Source: Candidatus Binatia bacterium (GTDB lineage Bacteria > Desulfobacterota > Binatia > HRBIN30). From it: DNA of 39,828 bases. The DNA lies in the NCBI GenBank assembly GCA_937925685.1, contig CALAMI010000043.1:1-39828 (forward strand). Reading direction: 5' to 3'. Both the position numbers and the translations under genes were made by a program. A model generated the notes under the pieces. The model did not search any database, had not been told where the DNA came from, and worked only from the letters and a program-made list of their open reading frames with translations. Positions 17,902 to 28,154 of this stretch are shown here, one piece after another (positions within the stretch are counted from its first letter, which is position 1; each line of letters opens with the position of its first letter).

Positions 17902-20433
17902 TCAGTCCACGGGACCCTCTCCGAAGGCCAGCATCGCCGCGGTGTAAAGCAGTGCGTGCTCCCAGACGTGGGGCACGTCGTTTTGCGGCCAGTAATCTGG
18001 TGCAATCCCATCACCGTTGCGATCGACCTGAACCCTTCCGTACGACTCGGACATGTGAAGGGTGCCGTTCGTGGTCAGGTTGCGCACGAAGAACTGTACC
18101 GCGCGGCGCAACTCGGCCAACATGCGTTGGTCGTTGCGCTGGCGCGCCAAGTACGCCAACGCCAGTAAGGGCTCCGCGTTGTAACCGCTTTCCGGGGCGG
18201 TCCGATTCAAGATCGGATCGATCCCTCGCTCTCGTAAGACTTGCCCATGCGTGCTCGCCAGCGGGTCGTCAGGGGCGAGGAATCGTACCGGCCAAATGAC
18301 CCAGGGAGCACGTGGACCATCGAGGTGCGGCACCGGGTCCTGGCGCAAGAAGTGGCGCGGAATGGCCTCCTCGAGTTCCCGAGCTCGGACTCGCCAGCGC
18401 TCCACTTCTGCTGGGTCGAAACCGCAATCTTCGGCGGCTTGAATCCCACTGCGCAGGGCCAGCAAAACCGTCTGAGCGCCGAGCAAGGTCTGCGTTAGCG
18501 GAATGTTGTCGTCCTCGTTCGCATAGCATTGAAGGTTGTTCGTTTCGTCCTTGCAGTTCGCCAGGTTCGTGGCACCGAGCGCAATGGAGGAGCAAACGGC
18601 CGCCAAGTAGTCCCGTCGCTCCACTGGGTCGCGCAAAAACTTGGCGTGCTCCCACAACGTCCACACCACCAGGCCCGCAGCGTCGATTTCGAAAGACAAC
18701 GGCAGCCCCGGAATCGCCGCCACGGGGTCGGTGTAGTAGTTGGCTTCCACGGTGCCCGCGGGCACGCAGGCCGGGTAAGCCGGCTGTTGCCGGTTGCACG
18801 GACCGAAATCGTACAGCGGCGACCAGTCGGCGGGACGCTTCCGCTGCACCCGTGCGTAAAACTTGTTGTGGCGCGTGACCAGCTCGTGATAGCCCGCAAG
18901 ATCGAGTGCGTAATTGATGAACGCCCCATCCCGCGGCCAGTCCTCCCCATAGGGCGGTTGCGTGTTCACGCTAGCCACGATGCCACCGCTTGCCTCGTCC
19001 ATCGCCGTGCGGATGACGATGAGAGAACGCTTGGCAAACGCCAAGACCAGCGGGTCGTCGGTGTTCGGCAAACGCGCTGGGGCAAGAAAGCGCTCCCACC
19101 AACTTTCGGTAGACGCGCGCTGAAGCTCTACGCTTTCTGCTCGAGTGGCTCTCAGGAGGCCGTAGGCGTTGTCTCGCGTGTCGGCAATGGCAATGTCGAT
19201 AGTCGCTCGAGCCTTGTTGTCAGTAAACGTGAGCTGCTTGGCTAAAGCCGCATTGGCTTGACAAGCTGCAATGGGCGAACCGGAGAGCTGACCATCGGCA
19301 GCGTCACTATAAGCGCTTTCCGCGTCGTACACCCAACCAAGCCGGCTACGACACTCACCCAGGGGGCCTTGAGGGTGAGTGATTTGCCGCTCGCACTGAA
19401 ACGCCATGCGCACGAATTCGGCAAACGCTTCTCCCAGGTCGAATACGCGAATGGTGTTCTCGGCCAAGCGGCTCTGGAGGCGGCAGATGTCGGTTTGGTC
19501 GAAGCCGCATTGGTACCCGTCGTCCCCGCCACGCACCCCCATGGCGATGTACACCCCGGGCTCATCGAGCTCCTGGATCAGTGCCGCCACTTGCTGTTGC
19601 AGTGCAGTCCCGTGGCCAGGCTGCCGCAAGATTTGCGACACTCTTGCCAGCCGATGCTGGTGCACCCGCTCGCTTTGCGGAAGGTAGTGCAAAATGGCCC
19701 GCTCTTGCGCATCGTAGACAACGGCATGGTCATTTTTGAAGTCCAGCGCCCAGTCAGCTACGGCAAACAGGGGCTGTCGCGACATCGTTGGAGCGAAATT
19801 GCTGTAAAAAACCAAAGTGGCCTCTTGCACCGGCGAACCTGCTAACCGCTCCACCTCGTAGTGATTCACGAGCACGTTGCGCTCGGGCAAGATGAATTGG
19901 TAAGCGCGGACAAGGAGTCGAAGCTCGTCGTGGCGCATGAGTGTGAGGGCAACGTTGGAGCTGTCCGAGGTGTACCGCTGTTCATGGTGCCACGGTAAGT
20001 CCCGCAACCACGTAAACCCACGCTGGCCCGAACGCGTGCGGTACGCCAGCCCGGGGAAGGCTCCGGCGCTATCGAACGCACCAAAGTGCGGCTTGAGACG
20101 CGCATCGGGGTCGTTGGAGGTGAGATAGTCCAGCTGATCGTAGTAACTCGGACCGGGCCACTTCAGCGACGTAATTTCGCCGCAAAGCGAGATCGTGCTC
20201 GTGAGCTTCCCCGAACCTAGCGCGGCGTTCGTGTTCGTTGCCCCCCATTGCAACTCGAACGGATTGGGCGCATCTGGCAGCACCCCCAGTTGCGGGCATG
20301 GTGGCCGTGCAGCCGCTCCTGTACCCGCCGGGGGCTCGCCATCCGACCCGCAGCCTGCAACCAGCAGGCCAACAAGGGCACAGCAACTCCAGAGCAACAC
20401 CGACTCTCGCTGCCACACTCTCTTCCAAATCAT
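17902..20433 (-). CDS. GH15-like (glucoamylase/glucodextranase-type) outer-membrane lipoprotein
   Basis: The 843-residue protein starts with a lipoprotein signal: a hydrophobic helix and lipobox LVAGC with Cys28, followed by Gly and Ser, not the Asp inner-membrane retention signal. The C-terminal half looks like an (alpha/alpha)6 barrel of GH15 type: YGEDWPRDGAFINYALDLAG near residue 490 corresponds to the W-x-RD-x-F block of glucoamylases, and PHVWEHALLYTAAML near the end to the helix with the catalytic base region. The N-terminal third would be the beta-sandwich domain of such enzymes. It probably cleaves an alpha-glucan or related polysaccharide at the cell surface; the substrate is unknown. 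ATG 20433 has AGAGGA just upstream. It lies 75 bases from the radical SAM gene on the same strand. Confidence 0.75.
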   Translation of the reverse strand: MIWKRVWQRESVLLWSCCALVGLLVAGCGSDGEPPAGTGAAARPPCPQLGVLPDAPNPFELQWGATNTNAALGSGKLTSTISLCGEITSLKWPGPSYYDQLDYLTSNDPDARLKPHFGAFDSAGAFPGLAYRTRSGQRGFTWLRDLPWHHEQRYTSDSSNVALTLMRHDELRLLVRAYQFILPERNVLVNHYEVERLAGSPVQEATLVFYSNFAPTMSRQPLFAVADWALDFKNDHAVVYDAQERAILHYLPQSERVHQHRLARVSQILRQPGHGTALQQQVAALIQELDEPGVYIAMGVRGGDDGYQCGFDQTDICRLQSRLAENTIRVFDLGEAFAEFVRMAFQCERQITHPQGPLGECRSRLGWVYDAESAYSDAADGQLSGSPIAACQANAALAKQLTFTDNKARATIDIAIADTRDNAYGLLRATRAESVELQRASTESWWERFLAPARLPNTDDPLVLAFAKRSLIVIRTAMDEASGGIVASVNTQPPYGEDWPRDGAFINYALDLAGYHELVTRHNKFYARVQRKRPADWSPLYDFGPCNRQQPAYPACVPAGTVEANYYTDPVAAIPGLPLSFEIDAAGLVVWTLWEHAKFLRDPVERRDYLAAVCSSIALGATNLANCKDETNNLQCYANEDDNIPLTQTLLGAQTVLLALRSGIQAAEDCGFDPAEVERWRVRARELEEAIPRHFLRQDPVPHLDGPRAPWVIWPVRFLAPDDPLASTHGQVLRERGIDPILNRTAPESGYNAEPLLALAYLARQRNDQRMLAELRRAVQFFVRNLTTNGTLHMSESYGRVQVDRNGDGIAPDYWPQNDVPHVWEHALLYTAAMLAFGEGPVD

Positions 20434-20508
20434 GTCCTCTTTGCCTTTCCTGGTGGATTCTCTTCGCCGATGCGACCGTGCTCCGCTAGCAAAAAACGGC
20501 GGCTTGGT

Positions 20509-21363
20509 TCAGGGGCTCACTTGCACCTCGAACCCCAAACCACGGATGCGCTGGGCAATGCCGTCCAATACCTCCGTGGACAAGGCTGCCAGATGATCAG
20601 CCTCCGGCTGCGCCGAGGGACGTGCCAGCGTGTAGAGAAGCACGCCCAAAATCGGTACACCTCGCTGCCGCAAACGCCGCAAGAAATCCAAGTAAGCCGT
20701 GATCTCTGCCTCAGGCGGCGGCGTGCCATCCCAGGCAAAGACGCAGGTCTGAATCCACGTGCGCGAAAGCTCCGCACAGATCGTCAGGTTGCGTTCGACC
20801 CGCTCCGGGGACACTCTCGTGCGGTTCACCAGCCAAAGGCCTTCCGGCGTCACACGGTCCACCTTGAACCAAACCTCGCCCTGCAACGCTCCCATTTCTG
20901 CGATTCCCTGCCGCACGTGGGCGCGCTGCAGCTGACTGCCGTTGGTGATCAAAATTGTCTTCACGCTCGCCCCGATTCCCAGGGCTTCGCGCACTCGCCG
21001 GATGGTGCCGACCACTTCAGCAAACTCGCGAGCGGTGGTGGGCTCGCCGTTTCCCGAGATGGCGATGTCCCGCAACACCTGAAAACCAGCCGGCAGATGC
21101 CGCTGAAGATAATCGCCCTGCAGAACTAGCCGTAAAAACGCTTCCAACTCCCCCTGGAGCTGCGCGACATCGATCGAGGGGGCCGCCCCTCTTTGCAACC
21201 CTTCCACCTGACAGTAAACGCAGCGCCAGTTGCACGCGTTGTTCGGATTTAAATTCACGCCCACCGACAGCCCACCGGCGCGGCGCGAAAGCACCGGGTA
21301 GACGTAGCGTAAGCCTGCGCGCTCGCGCGAGTGGTCGGTTGTGGTGAGCACGGTGTGGTCCAT
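20509..21363 (-). CDS. Radical SAM protein (COG0731-like)
   Basis: The 284-residue protein has the cluster motif NACNWRCVYC with Cys44, Cys48 and Cys51 (CxxxCxxC), which holds the [4Fe-4S] cluster that splits S-adenosylmethionine. AISGNGEPTT and TILITNGSQL follow the radical SAM barrel pattern. The layout, with a short N-terminus and VGVNLNP before the cluster, resembles the COG0731 group, whose members include wybutosine-like tRNA modification enzymes. There is no SPASM or B12 domain. The product is unknown. ATG 21363 is preferred over an upstream start because the extension to 21450 runs into the tetR operator. It is divergent from tetR and shares about 100 bases of promoter region with it. 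Confidence 0.75.
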   Translation of the reverse strand: MDHTVLTTTDHSRERAGLRYVYPVLSRRAGGLSVGVNLNPNNACNWRCVYCQVEGLQRGAAPSIDVAQLQGELEAFLRLVLQGDYLQRHLPAGFQVLRDIAISGNGEPTTAREFAEVVGTIRRVREALGIGASVKTILITNGSQLQRAHVRQGIAEMGALQGEVWFKVDRVTPEGLWLVNRTRVSPERVERNLTICAELSRTWIQTCVFAWDGTPPPEAEITAYLDFLRRLRQRGVPILGVLLYTLARPSAQPEADHLAALSTEVLDGIAQRIRGLGFEVQVSP

Positions 21364-21447
21364 TCCCTGCGGATTTCTTCTAGAGTCCGCTCCTACGGAT
21401 ACAAGCGCGCCCTTTTCGCTCCCCCTGCCTTGCCCGGGCCGCAAGAA

Positions 21448-21467
21448 CATACTAAACGTTCAGTATG
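21448..21467. promoter_or_regulatory. TetR-type operator overlapping the tetR start codon
   Basis: CATACTAAACGTTCAGTATG is an inverted repeat in which 18 of 20 bases are symmetric about ACGT. It resembles operators of TetR regulators of lipid genes (ACTnAACGTTnAGT type). It covers the ATG of the tetR gene itself and lies between two divergent genes, so it likely mediates autorepression. Confidence 0.8.
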
Positions 21468-22103
21468 GCCGCTCCCGCCGAGCGATCCCGAGAAAACCCG
21501 CGCCGCGAGCTTTTGAACGTGGCCATCGACTGCTTTGCGAAGTACGGCTACGCGGCTACATCGATCGATCGCATCGCCAAGGCCGCGGGGGTGACGAAAG
21601 GGGCGTTGTACTATCACTTCAAAGACAAAGAGGAGTTGCTGCTCGAGTCGGTAAAGCACCGGCTCGGCCAGTTCGAGCGGCGGGTCGTTCAGGAGGTCGC
21701 TCCGATCACCGATCCGGCGGAGTCCATTCGAACTTTAGGCCGCATCTGTCACCAACACGCCACCAAGAGCAATCACCGGCGTCTCATCGTCACCCTGATG
21801 GTGGAAGCGTTGGATACTTACCCCGCTCTCGAGCGGGTGTTTCGTGACATGATGCGCCGTTTCCGTGCGTTTGTGGCCCAGTTGATCGAGCAAGGCAAGC
21901 AGCGCGGCGATTTCCGTTCCGACGTCGACTCGCAGTTGGCTGCGGGAATGTTTGCCGGGGCCGTCATGGGACTGGAAATCCAGTACTACCAAGACCCGGC
22001 GAGCTTCGACTTGCGCCGCGCACTCGAGGAGAGCTGCGAACAGTTTCTTGGCTGGCTCGGTCGCCAGGCCCCCAGAGCCAGGTGGAAACAAAGGAGGAAC
22101 TAA
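21465..22103 (+). CDS. TetR/AcrR-family transcriptional regulator
   Basis: The 212-residue protein has the TetR helix-turn-helix at residues 15-62: LNVAIDCFAKYGYAATSID, then RIAKAAGVTKGALYYHFKDK. The C-terminal two thirds form the ligand domain and are variable, as is usual. The ATG at 21465 lies inside the operator, and no Shine-Dalgarno is seen upstream, so the mRNA may be leaderless or the true start may differ. It is followed after 3 bases by an acyl-CoA dehydrogenase with AAAGGAGG before it. It probably represses itself and the dehydrogenase genes, released by an acyl-CoA or fatty acid; the ligand is inference. Confidence 0.9.
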   Translation: MAAPAERSRENPRRELLNVAIDCFAKYGYAATSIDRIAKAAGVTKGALYYHFKDKEELLLESVKHRLGQFERRVVQEVAPITDPAESIRTLGRICHQHATKSNHRRLIVTLMVEALDTYPALERVFRDMMRRFRAFVAQLIEQGKQRGDFRSDVDSQLAAGMFAGAVMGLEIQYYQDPASFDLRRALEESCEQFLGWLGRQAPRARWKQRRN

Positions 22104-22106
22104 GCC

Positions 22107-23207
22107 ATGGTGAGTTTCGAACCGAGCGAGGAGCAACAGCTCGTCCGTGACACGGTTGCCGCGTTTGCCCAAGAACAAGTGCGTCCGCAAGCCCGCGCCA
22201 GCGACGAAAGTGGCGAGATTCCGGCTAGCTTGGTTGAGCAGGGCTGGGAGTTAGGGTTGACGCAAGCGCTGATCCCCGAAGCGTACGGAGGCGCGGGGGA
22301 GGCCCACAGTGCGGTGACCAGTGCGTTGTTCATCGAGGAGCTTGCTTGGGCCGACCTGTCCATTGCCTGCCACTTGCTAGCGCCTCGTTTGTTGGTGGTA
22401 CCGCTAATCGAAGCTGGTACCGAGGAGCAAAAGCGGCGCCTGTTGCCGCGCTATACCCAAGCCAGCTTTGCAGCGGCTACAGCGGCGGTGGTAGAGCCGC
22501 GGTGGGACTTCGACCTGGCCTCCCTTTCCGTTACCGCAACACGGCGCAACGGAAGCTACGTCCTCTCGGGCACCAAGTGCTTCGTGCCGCTTGCCGCCGA
22601 AGCAGAGCACGTGGCTGTGTTCGCGCGCGTCGGGAACGGCGACGAAGTTGGGGTATTCTTACTCGAGCGCGGCACTGCGGGAATGAACATCCTCGAGCGC
22701 GAGAAAAACATGGGTCTCAAAGGCCTGGCCACTTACGAAGTGGCGTTCGAGCAATGCCGTATACCGACGGAGCAGCGGCTGGGTGGTGCGGCCGGTTGCG
22801 ACGTGAATCGCCTCCTCAACTTGCAGCGTGTGGCTCTGGCTGCAGCGGCGGTAGGGGTGGCGCGTGCTGCGTTCGAGTATGCGCGCGATTACGCCAAGGA
22901 GCGCAAAGCCTTCGGCGTGGCTATTGCACAAAAGCAAGCCATCGCGTTCATGCTCGCGGAGATGGCGATCGAGATCGACGCTGCGCGCTTACTCACCTGG
23001 GAAGCTGCTTGGAAGCTCGACCGGGGGGAGGACGCCACGCGCGAGGCGGTCCTCGCCAAGCAGTACGCGGCCAACATGGCACTAATGGTGGCAGACCGTG
23101 GGGTTCAGATTCTCGGAGGTCACGGTTACATTCGCGATCACCTCGTGGAGCTATTTCTCCGCAATGCCCGCGGCTTTGCCACATTCGAAGGGCTGCTGAC
23201 CGCATAG
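22107..23207 (+). CDS. Acyl-CoA dehydrogenase, short C-terminus
   Basis: The enzyme oxidises an acyl-CoA to the 2-enoyl-CoA with FAD. The 366-residue protein has the usual N-terminal helical domain (EEQQLVRDTVAAFAQEQVRP), a beta domain and the C-terminal helices (RKAFGVAIAQKQAIAFMLAEM and GVQILGGHGYIRDH). It ends at FATFEGLLTA, just after the position of the usual YEGT catalytic Glu, and so lacks the last 12 or so residues (TSEIQ...) that bind the flavin adenine in typical members. The substrate is unknown. It lies 3 bases after tetR and 25 before a second paralogue, so they are one operon. Confidence 0.9.
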   Translation: MVSFEPSEEQQLVRDTVAAFAQEQVRPQARASDESGEIPASLVEQGWELGLTQALIPEAYGGAGEAHSAVTSALFIEELAWADLSIACHLLAPRLLVVPLIEAGTEEQKRRLLPRYTQASFAAATAAVVEPRWDFDLASLSVTATRRNGSYVLSGTKCFVPLAAEAEHVAVFARVGNGDEVGVFLLERGTAGMNILEREKNMGLKGLATYEVAFEQCRIPTEQRLGGAAGCDVNRLLNLQRVALAAAAVGVARAAFEYARDYAKERKAFGVAIAQKQAIAFMLAEMAIEIDAARLLTWEAAWKLDRGEDATREAVLAKQYAANMALMVADRGVQILGGHGYIRDHLVELFLRNARGFATFEGLLTA

Positions 23208-23232
23208 AGCACGAGGAGAAAGGAGCAAGGCT

Positions 23233-24456
<1,224 letters not shown>

Positions 24457-24536
24457 CCCCCGTATCCTGGTAGCCGTGGCGCCCTGGCAGGATCCGCTTG
24501 CGCCAACACCTTGACCTACAGTAGCCTGCGCGGTCT

Positions 24537-25658
24537 ATGGCGGCCACACGGATTGGACTCATTGGCGCTGGAGTCATCGGCTCGACGCACGCGGCCGTAC
24601 TGCAGCAAATTGGCCTGGTGTTTCCCGGCCGCGTCGAATTAACCGCGGTGGCCGACCCAGACCCGCTCGCGCGTGAACAAGCGGCGGCCACGTTTGGCTT
24701 CCGCCAAGTATTTACCGATGGTCACGCCTTGCTCGATCAGGCCCACATTGACGCTGTCTTTATTTGCCCCCCCACCGCCTTTCACGCCGAATTCGTCGGC
24801 CACGCAGCGCAGCGAAAAGTGGCCATTTTTTGCGAGAAACCTCTTGCCATGTCGTATGCCGAGGGAGCGTCTATGGTGGAGACGGTGCGACGTTCCGGTG
24901 TGCCCCACCAAATCGGCTTGGTGCTCCGTTTCTCTGCGGTATACACCGTGATGCGCCAGATGCTGCGCTCCCCGGAGTTCGGCGAACCGCTGGCGGTTGT
25001 TTTCCGAGACGATCAGGTGTTTCCTATCCGCGGTATCCACCACAGCCCCTGGAGGGCAGATCGGGCGCTGACCGCCGGCGGCACGCTCATCGAGCACGGT
25101 GTCCACGACCTCGATTTGCTCGTGTGGATGTTCGGTCACCCCACCCATGTTCAGGGCTGGATGCGCAATGTCGCCGGTCATCCAGGAGTGGAAGACTACG
25201 TCGCGGTGGAACTCGGCTTCGCGGGAGGCCTACAAGCCCAGCTTGTCAACGTGTGGCACGATATGGTGCAACGCACTTCGAACCGACGACTGGAAATCTT
25301 CGGGCGCCGCGGGTTCGTTGCTAGCGACGCCGACTTTCTCGGACCCATCCAGTGGCAAGTCGGCGATGGTCCGGAAACCGAGCTTCCCGCAGCAGAAGTT
25401 CTCGAGCGCTTTCGCCAGATCACGCCCGTGGAACCTGCCACCCTTGGGGAGCTTGCCGGAGTGGCCTACCTCGTACAAGATTTGCGGTTCCTGCAGGCAC
25501 TGTGGGGAGGGAGTTCCCCATATCCTGGCCTCGAGGTCGGCCTCGAAGCCCAACGTTTGGCGGAAGCGGTATATCATTCCGCACGCACAGGCCAGTCTGT
25601 GAATTTGGCAACCTTTCCCTCGGCAAAGAAGTTCCAGCGCTCGCGGCAATCGGCTTAA
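24537..25658 (+). CDS. Gfo/Idh/MocA-family oxidoreductase
   Basis: The 373-residue protein starts with the Rossmann turn IGLIGAGVIGSTHA, then ELTAVADPDPLARE, FICPPTAFHAE and the family lysine in FCEKPLAMS. The C-terminal domain has GGTLIEHGVHDLDLLVWMFG, the conserved H-x-x-D block that orients the substrate. The family uses NAD(P) to oxidise or reduce sugars, inositols and related compounds. An 80-base gap separates it from the dehydrogenases, and no strong promoter was found in it. The substrate is unknown, and any link to acyl-CoA oxidation is only by proximity. Confidence 0.9.
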   Translation: MAATRIGLIGAGVIGSTHAAVLQQIGLVFPGRVELTAVADPDPLAREQAAATFGFRQVFTDGHALLDQAHIDAVFICPPTAFHAEFVGHAAQRKVAIFCEKPLAMSYAEGASMVETVRRSGVPHQIGLVLRFSAVYTVMRQMLRSPEFGEPLAVVFRDDQVFPIRGIHHSPWRADRALTAGGTLIEHGVHDLDLLVWMFGHPTHVQGWMRNVAGHPGVEDYVAVELGFAGGLQAQLVNVWHDMVQRTSNRRLEIFGRRGFVASDADFLGPIQWQVGDGPETELPAAEVLERFRQITPVEPATLGELAGVAYLVQDLRFLQALWGGSSPYPGLEVGLEAQRLAEAVYHSARTGQSVNLATFPSAKKFQRSRQSA

Positions 25659-25723
25659 AGCCTAGGGCCGCCCTTGGCCCGAACGCTGCCTTGTGGCAAG
25701 CGCTGGCCAAGGAGGAACAAGCC

Positions 25724-26524
25724 ATGCTCAAGCTCGAGTCGTTCGCCGGCATCCGTGCGGTGGTTACCGGCGCTTCCAGCGGCATCGGCGAGCTACTCGC
25801 CCGACGACTAGCGCGAGAAGGCGCTCACGTCGCCCTCGTGGCCAGGCGCAAGGCGGAGCTCGAGCGCGTTGCCGCCAGTATGGCGAATGGCGGCGGCCGT
25901 GTCTTGGTGGTGCCTGCCGACGTCGCGCGGCGCGATGAAGTGTTTGCCGCAGCACAGCGGATTCTCGGCGAGTTCGGTGGCGTGGAACTGCTGGTCAACA
26001 ATGCCGGCTACGGCGGACACCGACGATTTATCGATTGGGACATCGACGACATCGAGCGCATCATGCAGGTGAACTACTTTGGAACGGTCTACTGGACCAA
26101 AGCTCTTCTCCCGAAAATGCTCGAGCAGCGCCGCGGCTGGATCGTGATCATGGCCTCGGTTGCCGGCAAACTCGGCGTGCCGGACGAAACCGCCTACGCA
26201 GCAACGAAGTTCGCTCAGGTGGGCCTGGCGGAGGCGCTCTCCTACGAAGTGGAAGACTTTGGTGTTCACCTTCTCACCGTGTGCCCAGGTGCCGTAGATA
26301 CACCCTTCTTCGATGAGCAAGCTCGTCAGCGTATGCCGGACGTGGCCAAACGGCTGATGATCCCACCGCAACGCGTGGTAGATGCGACGATTCGTGCGCT
26401 TCGCACTGGAAAACGCGAGATCACCGTGCCACCGTTTATTCGCGTCAGCTACATCGTCCGAGCCTTGGCTCCAGGCGTGTTGCGGCGCCATACGAAGCGG
26501 CTAGCTCTGCCAGCCACTTCGTGA
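25724..26524 (+). CDS. Short-chain dehydrogenase/reductase
   Basis: The 266-residue classical SDR has the NAD(P)-binding TGASSGIG at residues 15-22, NNAG, and the catalytic triad with Ser145 (MASVAG), Tyr158 and Lys162 (YAATK). Basic residues in VARRKAELERV after the second strand favour NADP. The last 30 residues are basic and hydrophobic, which may form a membrane-associated tail, as in some lipid-acting SDRs. GGAGGAAC 9 bases upstream fixes ATG 25724; the longer open frame covers the Gfo/Idh gene. The substrate is unknown; the neighbours suggest lipid or sterol-like alcohols. Confidence 0.92.
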   Translation: MLKLESFAGIRAVVTGASSGIGELLARRLAREGAHVALVARRKAELERVAASMANGGGRVLVVPADVARRDEVFAAAQRILGEFGGVELLVNNAGYGGHRRFIDWDIDDIERIMQVNYFGTVYWTKALLPKMLEQRRGWIVIMASVAGKLGVPDETAYAATKFAQVGLAEALSYEVEDFGVHLLTVCPGAVDTPFFDEQARQRMPDVAKRLMIPPQRVVDATIRALRTGKREITVPPFIRVSYIVRALAPGVLRRHTKRLALPATS

Positions 26525-26554
26525 CGCGTTGCACCGCCATCGCCGCACAACTAT

Positions 26555-26791
26555 ATGCGCCAAGCTTCGCCACTCATGTCTCGCGCTACAGCCACTGCAC
26601 TAGCCATTGTGCGTGTACCAAAAGGGGCTCCTCGACCCACGGATGACGAGTTTCGTCGCGCCCTCGATGAGGACCGTGCTCGACTTCGTCTCGAGCCTCA
26701 CCCGGACATTCCCGATTTCTTCGTCGCTGGTCCCTTCTCGATTACCCTCGACGGACAGGAGTTCGACGAATACGTCGTGTGGGAGCGGTAA
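26555..26791 (+). CDS. Small hypothetical protein
   Basis: The frame gives 78 residues from 26555, or 71 from the ATG at 26576. It reads like a real soluble protein: balanced charges, TDDEFRRALDEDRARLRLEP, then FFVAGPFSITLDGQEFDEYV. No family is recognised and no clear Shine-Dalgarno is seen for either start. It lies 30 bases after the SDR on the same strand. A chance frame is possible at this GC content. Confidence 0.4.
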   Translation: MRQASPLMSRATATALAIVRVPKGAPRPTDDEFRRALDEDRARLRLEPHPDIPDFFVAGPFSITLDGQEFDEYVVWER

Positions 26792-26903
26792 AGCCAACGA
26801 GTCGCCGCGCGGGGGTTAAACCTGTCGCCAATTTTTAGCCCGCCTCGCCGCGCCCTCTTTCCCACCAACCACCCCTGCGCTACGAGGCTTGTCTATACTG
26901 GCC

Positions 26904-28154
26904 ATGGCGGAGGGGAGCCAGCCGACGCGGCGAGGCAAAACAAATCCACGGCGGTCGTCTAGCCGAACCCGCCGGCGCCGGCAGTGGTCCCTCAAGGTTC
27001 CGTTGTTGCCTGCCCTCCAATTCGTCGTCGAGTGGCTATCCCTCACCGTAGTCGCGAGTACGGCAGCGCTCTGGGTGTTCAGCCAGGCGTACCCCTCTTC
27101 GTGGTTTGTGCGCCCGCCCTGGCTCCGTTGGGTGGGGAGCATGGCGGCAGCCCTGGTCTCGGCGATCGGGCTCATGGCGGGCTGGTCGCTGCTGCGCGCC
27201 AGGCTCGCCAAGGCGCACCGCTTCTTCCCCAGCGTGCTTGCCTGTCTCCTCGCCGTAGCCGCGGGCTTTCTCCTGGTGCAAGGCAACAACTCTCTCCAGG
27301 GTTACGCCGAACTCCGGCGGCAGCTCGCGACGCGGGAAGAAAGCGAGCGCGACCGGATCGCACACCAAGTGTATGCAGCATACCGACGGGCGAAGCTCGA
27401 GGAGCTAACAGCGCTCTTGCGCCGAGCCACGCCCTACCTCCCCGCAATCGACGAAGCGGCAGCGCGCTTCCATCTTCCGCTGGAACTCCTCGTGGGGATT
27501 GCGGCTACCGAATCTTCCTTCCTGCCCCGCACCAGCCGCGACGGCGGCCGCGGCCTCTTCCAAATCACTGCCCCGCCCGAAGCCGCTCGCCGTGTCGTGG
27601 AGCGATTGTTGAAGGTACGGCAACTCGATCTCGATAACCCTCGAGACAACTCTTTCTTGGCCGCTGCTACCCTGCGGTATTACTGGCAGCAGCAAAACGG
27701 CGACCTGTTCTTGGCCCTGTTAGCTTACAATATCGGCCCGACGAACGGTGGGCTGCTCGAAATTATGCAGCGTTACGGAGCTAAAGACTTCCTGACGATC
27801 CAGCCCTACCTCCAAGCACTGCCAGCCGATTACCCGATTCGCGTCCTCACCGCCGCTTTGGCCTATCGCCTTTGGCTCCACTACGGGCAGCTTTTACGCT
27901 ACGAGCTCGGCGACAACGCCCGCAAAATTCAATCCCTAGGCATACCAGGCCTCGACTCAGAAGGCACCGAGGAACGTATCGGTGTCGCTCCGCCTCACAG
28001 AAGCGTTGCCCTGACGCCAGAAGGGAGCGGCAAGCGGACGCTGCTCAACGGATGGGACGCGCCTCGGTCAGGGTCAGCCCTCTCCGCTGCTTTGGCCAGC
28101 AGCAGAGCCGTTGCCGTTCGAGCGATCCTCCGGCTCGGCTTCACGCTCAGCTAG
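26904..28154 (+). CDS. Membrane-anchored lytic transglycosylase (SLT domain)
   Basis: The protein has 416 residues. A basic N-terminus ([18 protein letters not shown]) precedes three hydrophobic helices at about residues 40-65, 78-100 and 105-125, then a periplasmic part. [20 protein letters not shown] with Glu203 is the SLT catalytic block, GLFQIT and [16 protein letters not shown] the following two motifs. Lytic transglycosylases cleave peptidoglycan glycan strands to 1,6-anhydromuramic ends. Having three membrane helices before an SLT domain is unusual; most members have a lipobox or a single helix. ATG 26904 is chosen; TTG at 26889 is possible. The last 81 bases overlap the end of gyrA on the other strand. 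Confidence 0.82.
   Translation: MAEGSQPTRRGKTNPRRSSSRTRRRRQWSLKVPLLPALQFVVEWLSLTVVASTAALWVFSQAYPSSWFVRPPWLRWVGSMAAALVSAIGLMAGWSLLRARLAKAHRFFPSVLACLLAVAAGFLLVQGNNSLQGYAELRRQLATREESERDRIAHQVYAAYRRAKLEELTALLRRATPYLPAIDEAAARFHLPLELLVGIAATESSFLPRTSRDGGRGLFQITAPPEAARRVVERLLKVRQLDLDNPRDNSFLAAATLRYYWQQQNGDLFLALLAYNIGPTNGGLLEIMQRYGAKDFLTIQPYLQALPADYPIRVLTAALAYRLWLHYGQLLRYELGDNARKIQSLGIPGLDSEGTEERIGVAPPHRSVALTPEGSGKRTLLNGWDAPRSGSALSAALASSRAVAVRAILRLGFTLS

Noticed and set aside
24511..24540. TTGACC followed by TCTATG as a promoter for the Gfo/Idh gene
   Set aside because: The supposed -10 overlaps the start codon, which makes it unlikely.
26876..26903. TATACT at 26894 as a -10 of the lytic transglycosylase
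   Set aside because: No -35 at the right spacing, and it would leave almost no leader before the ATG.
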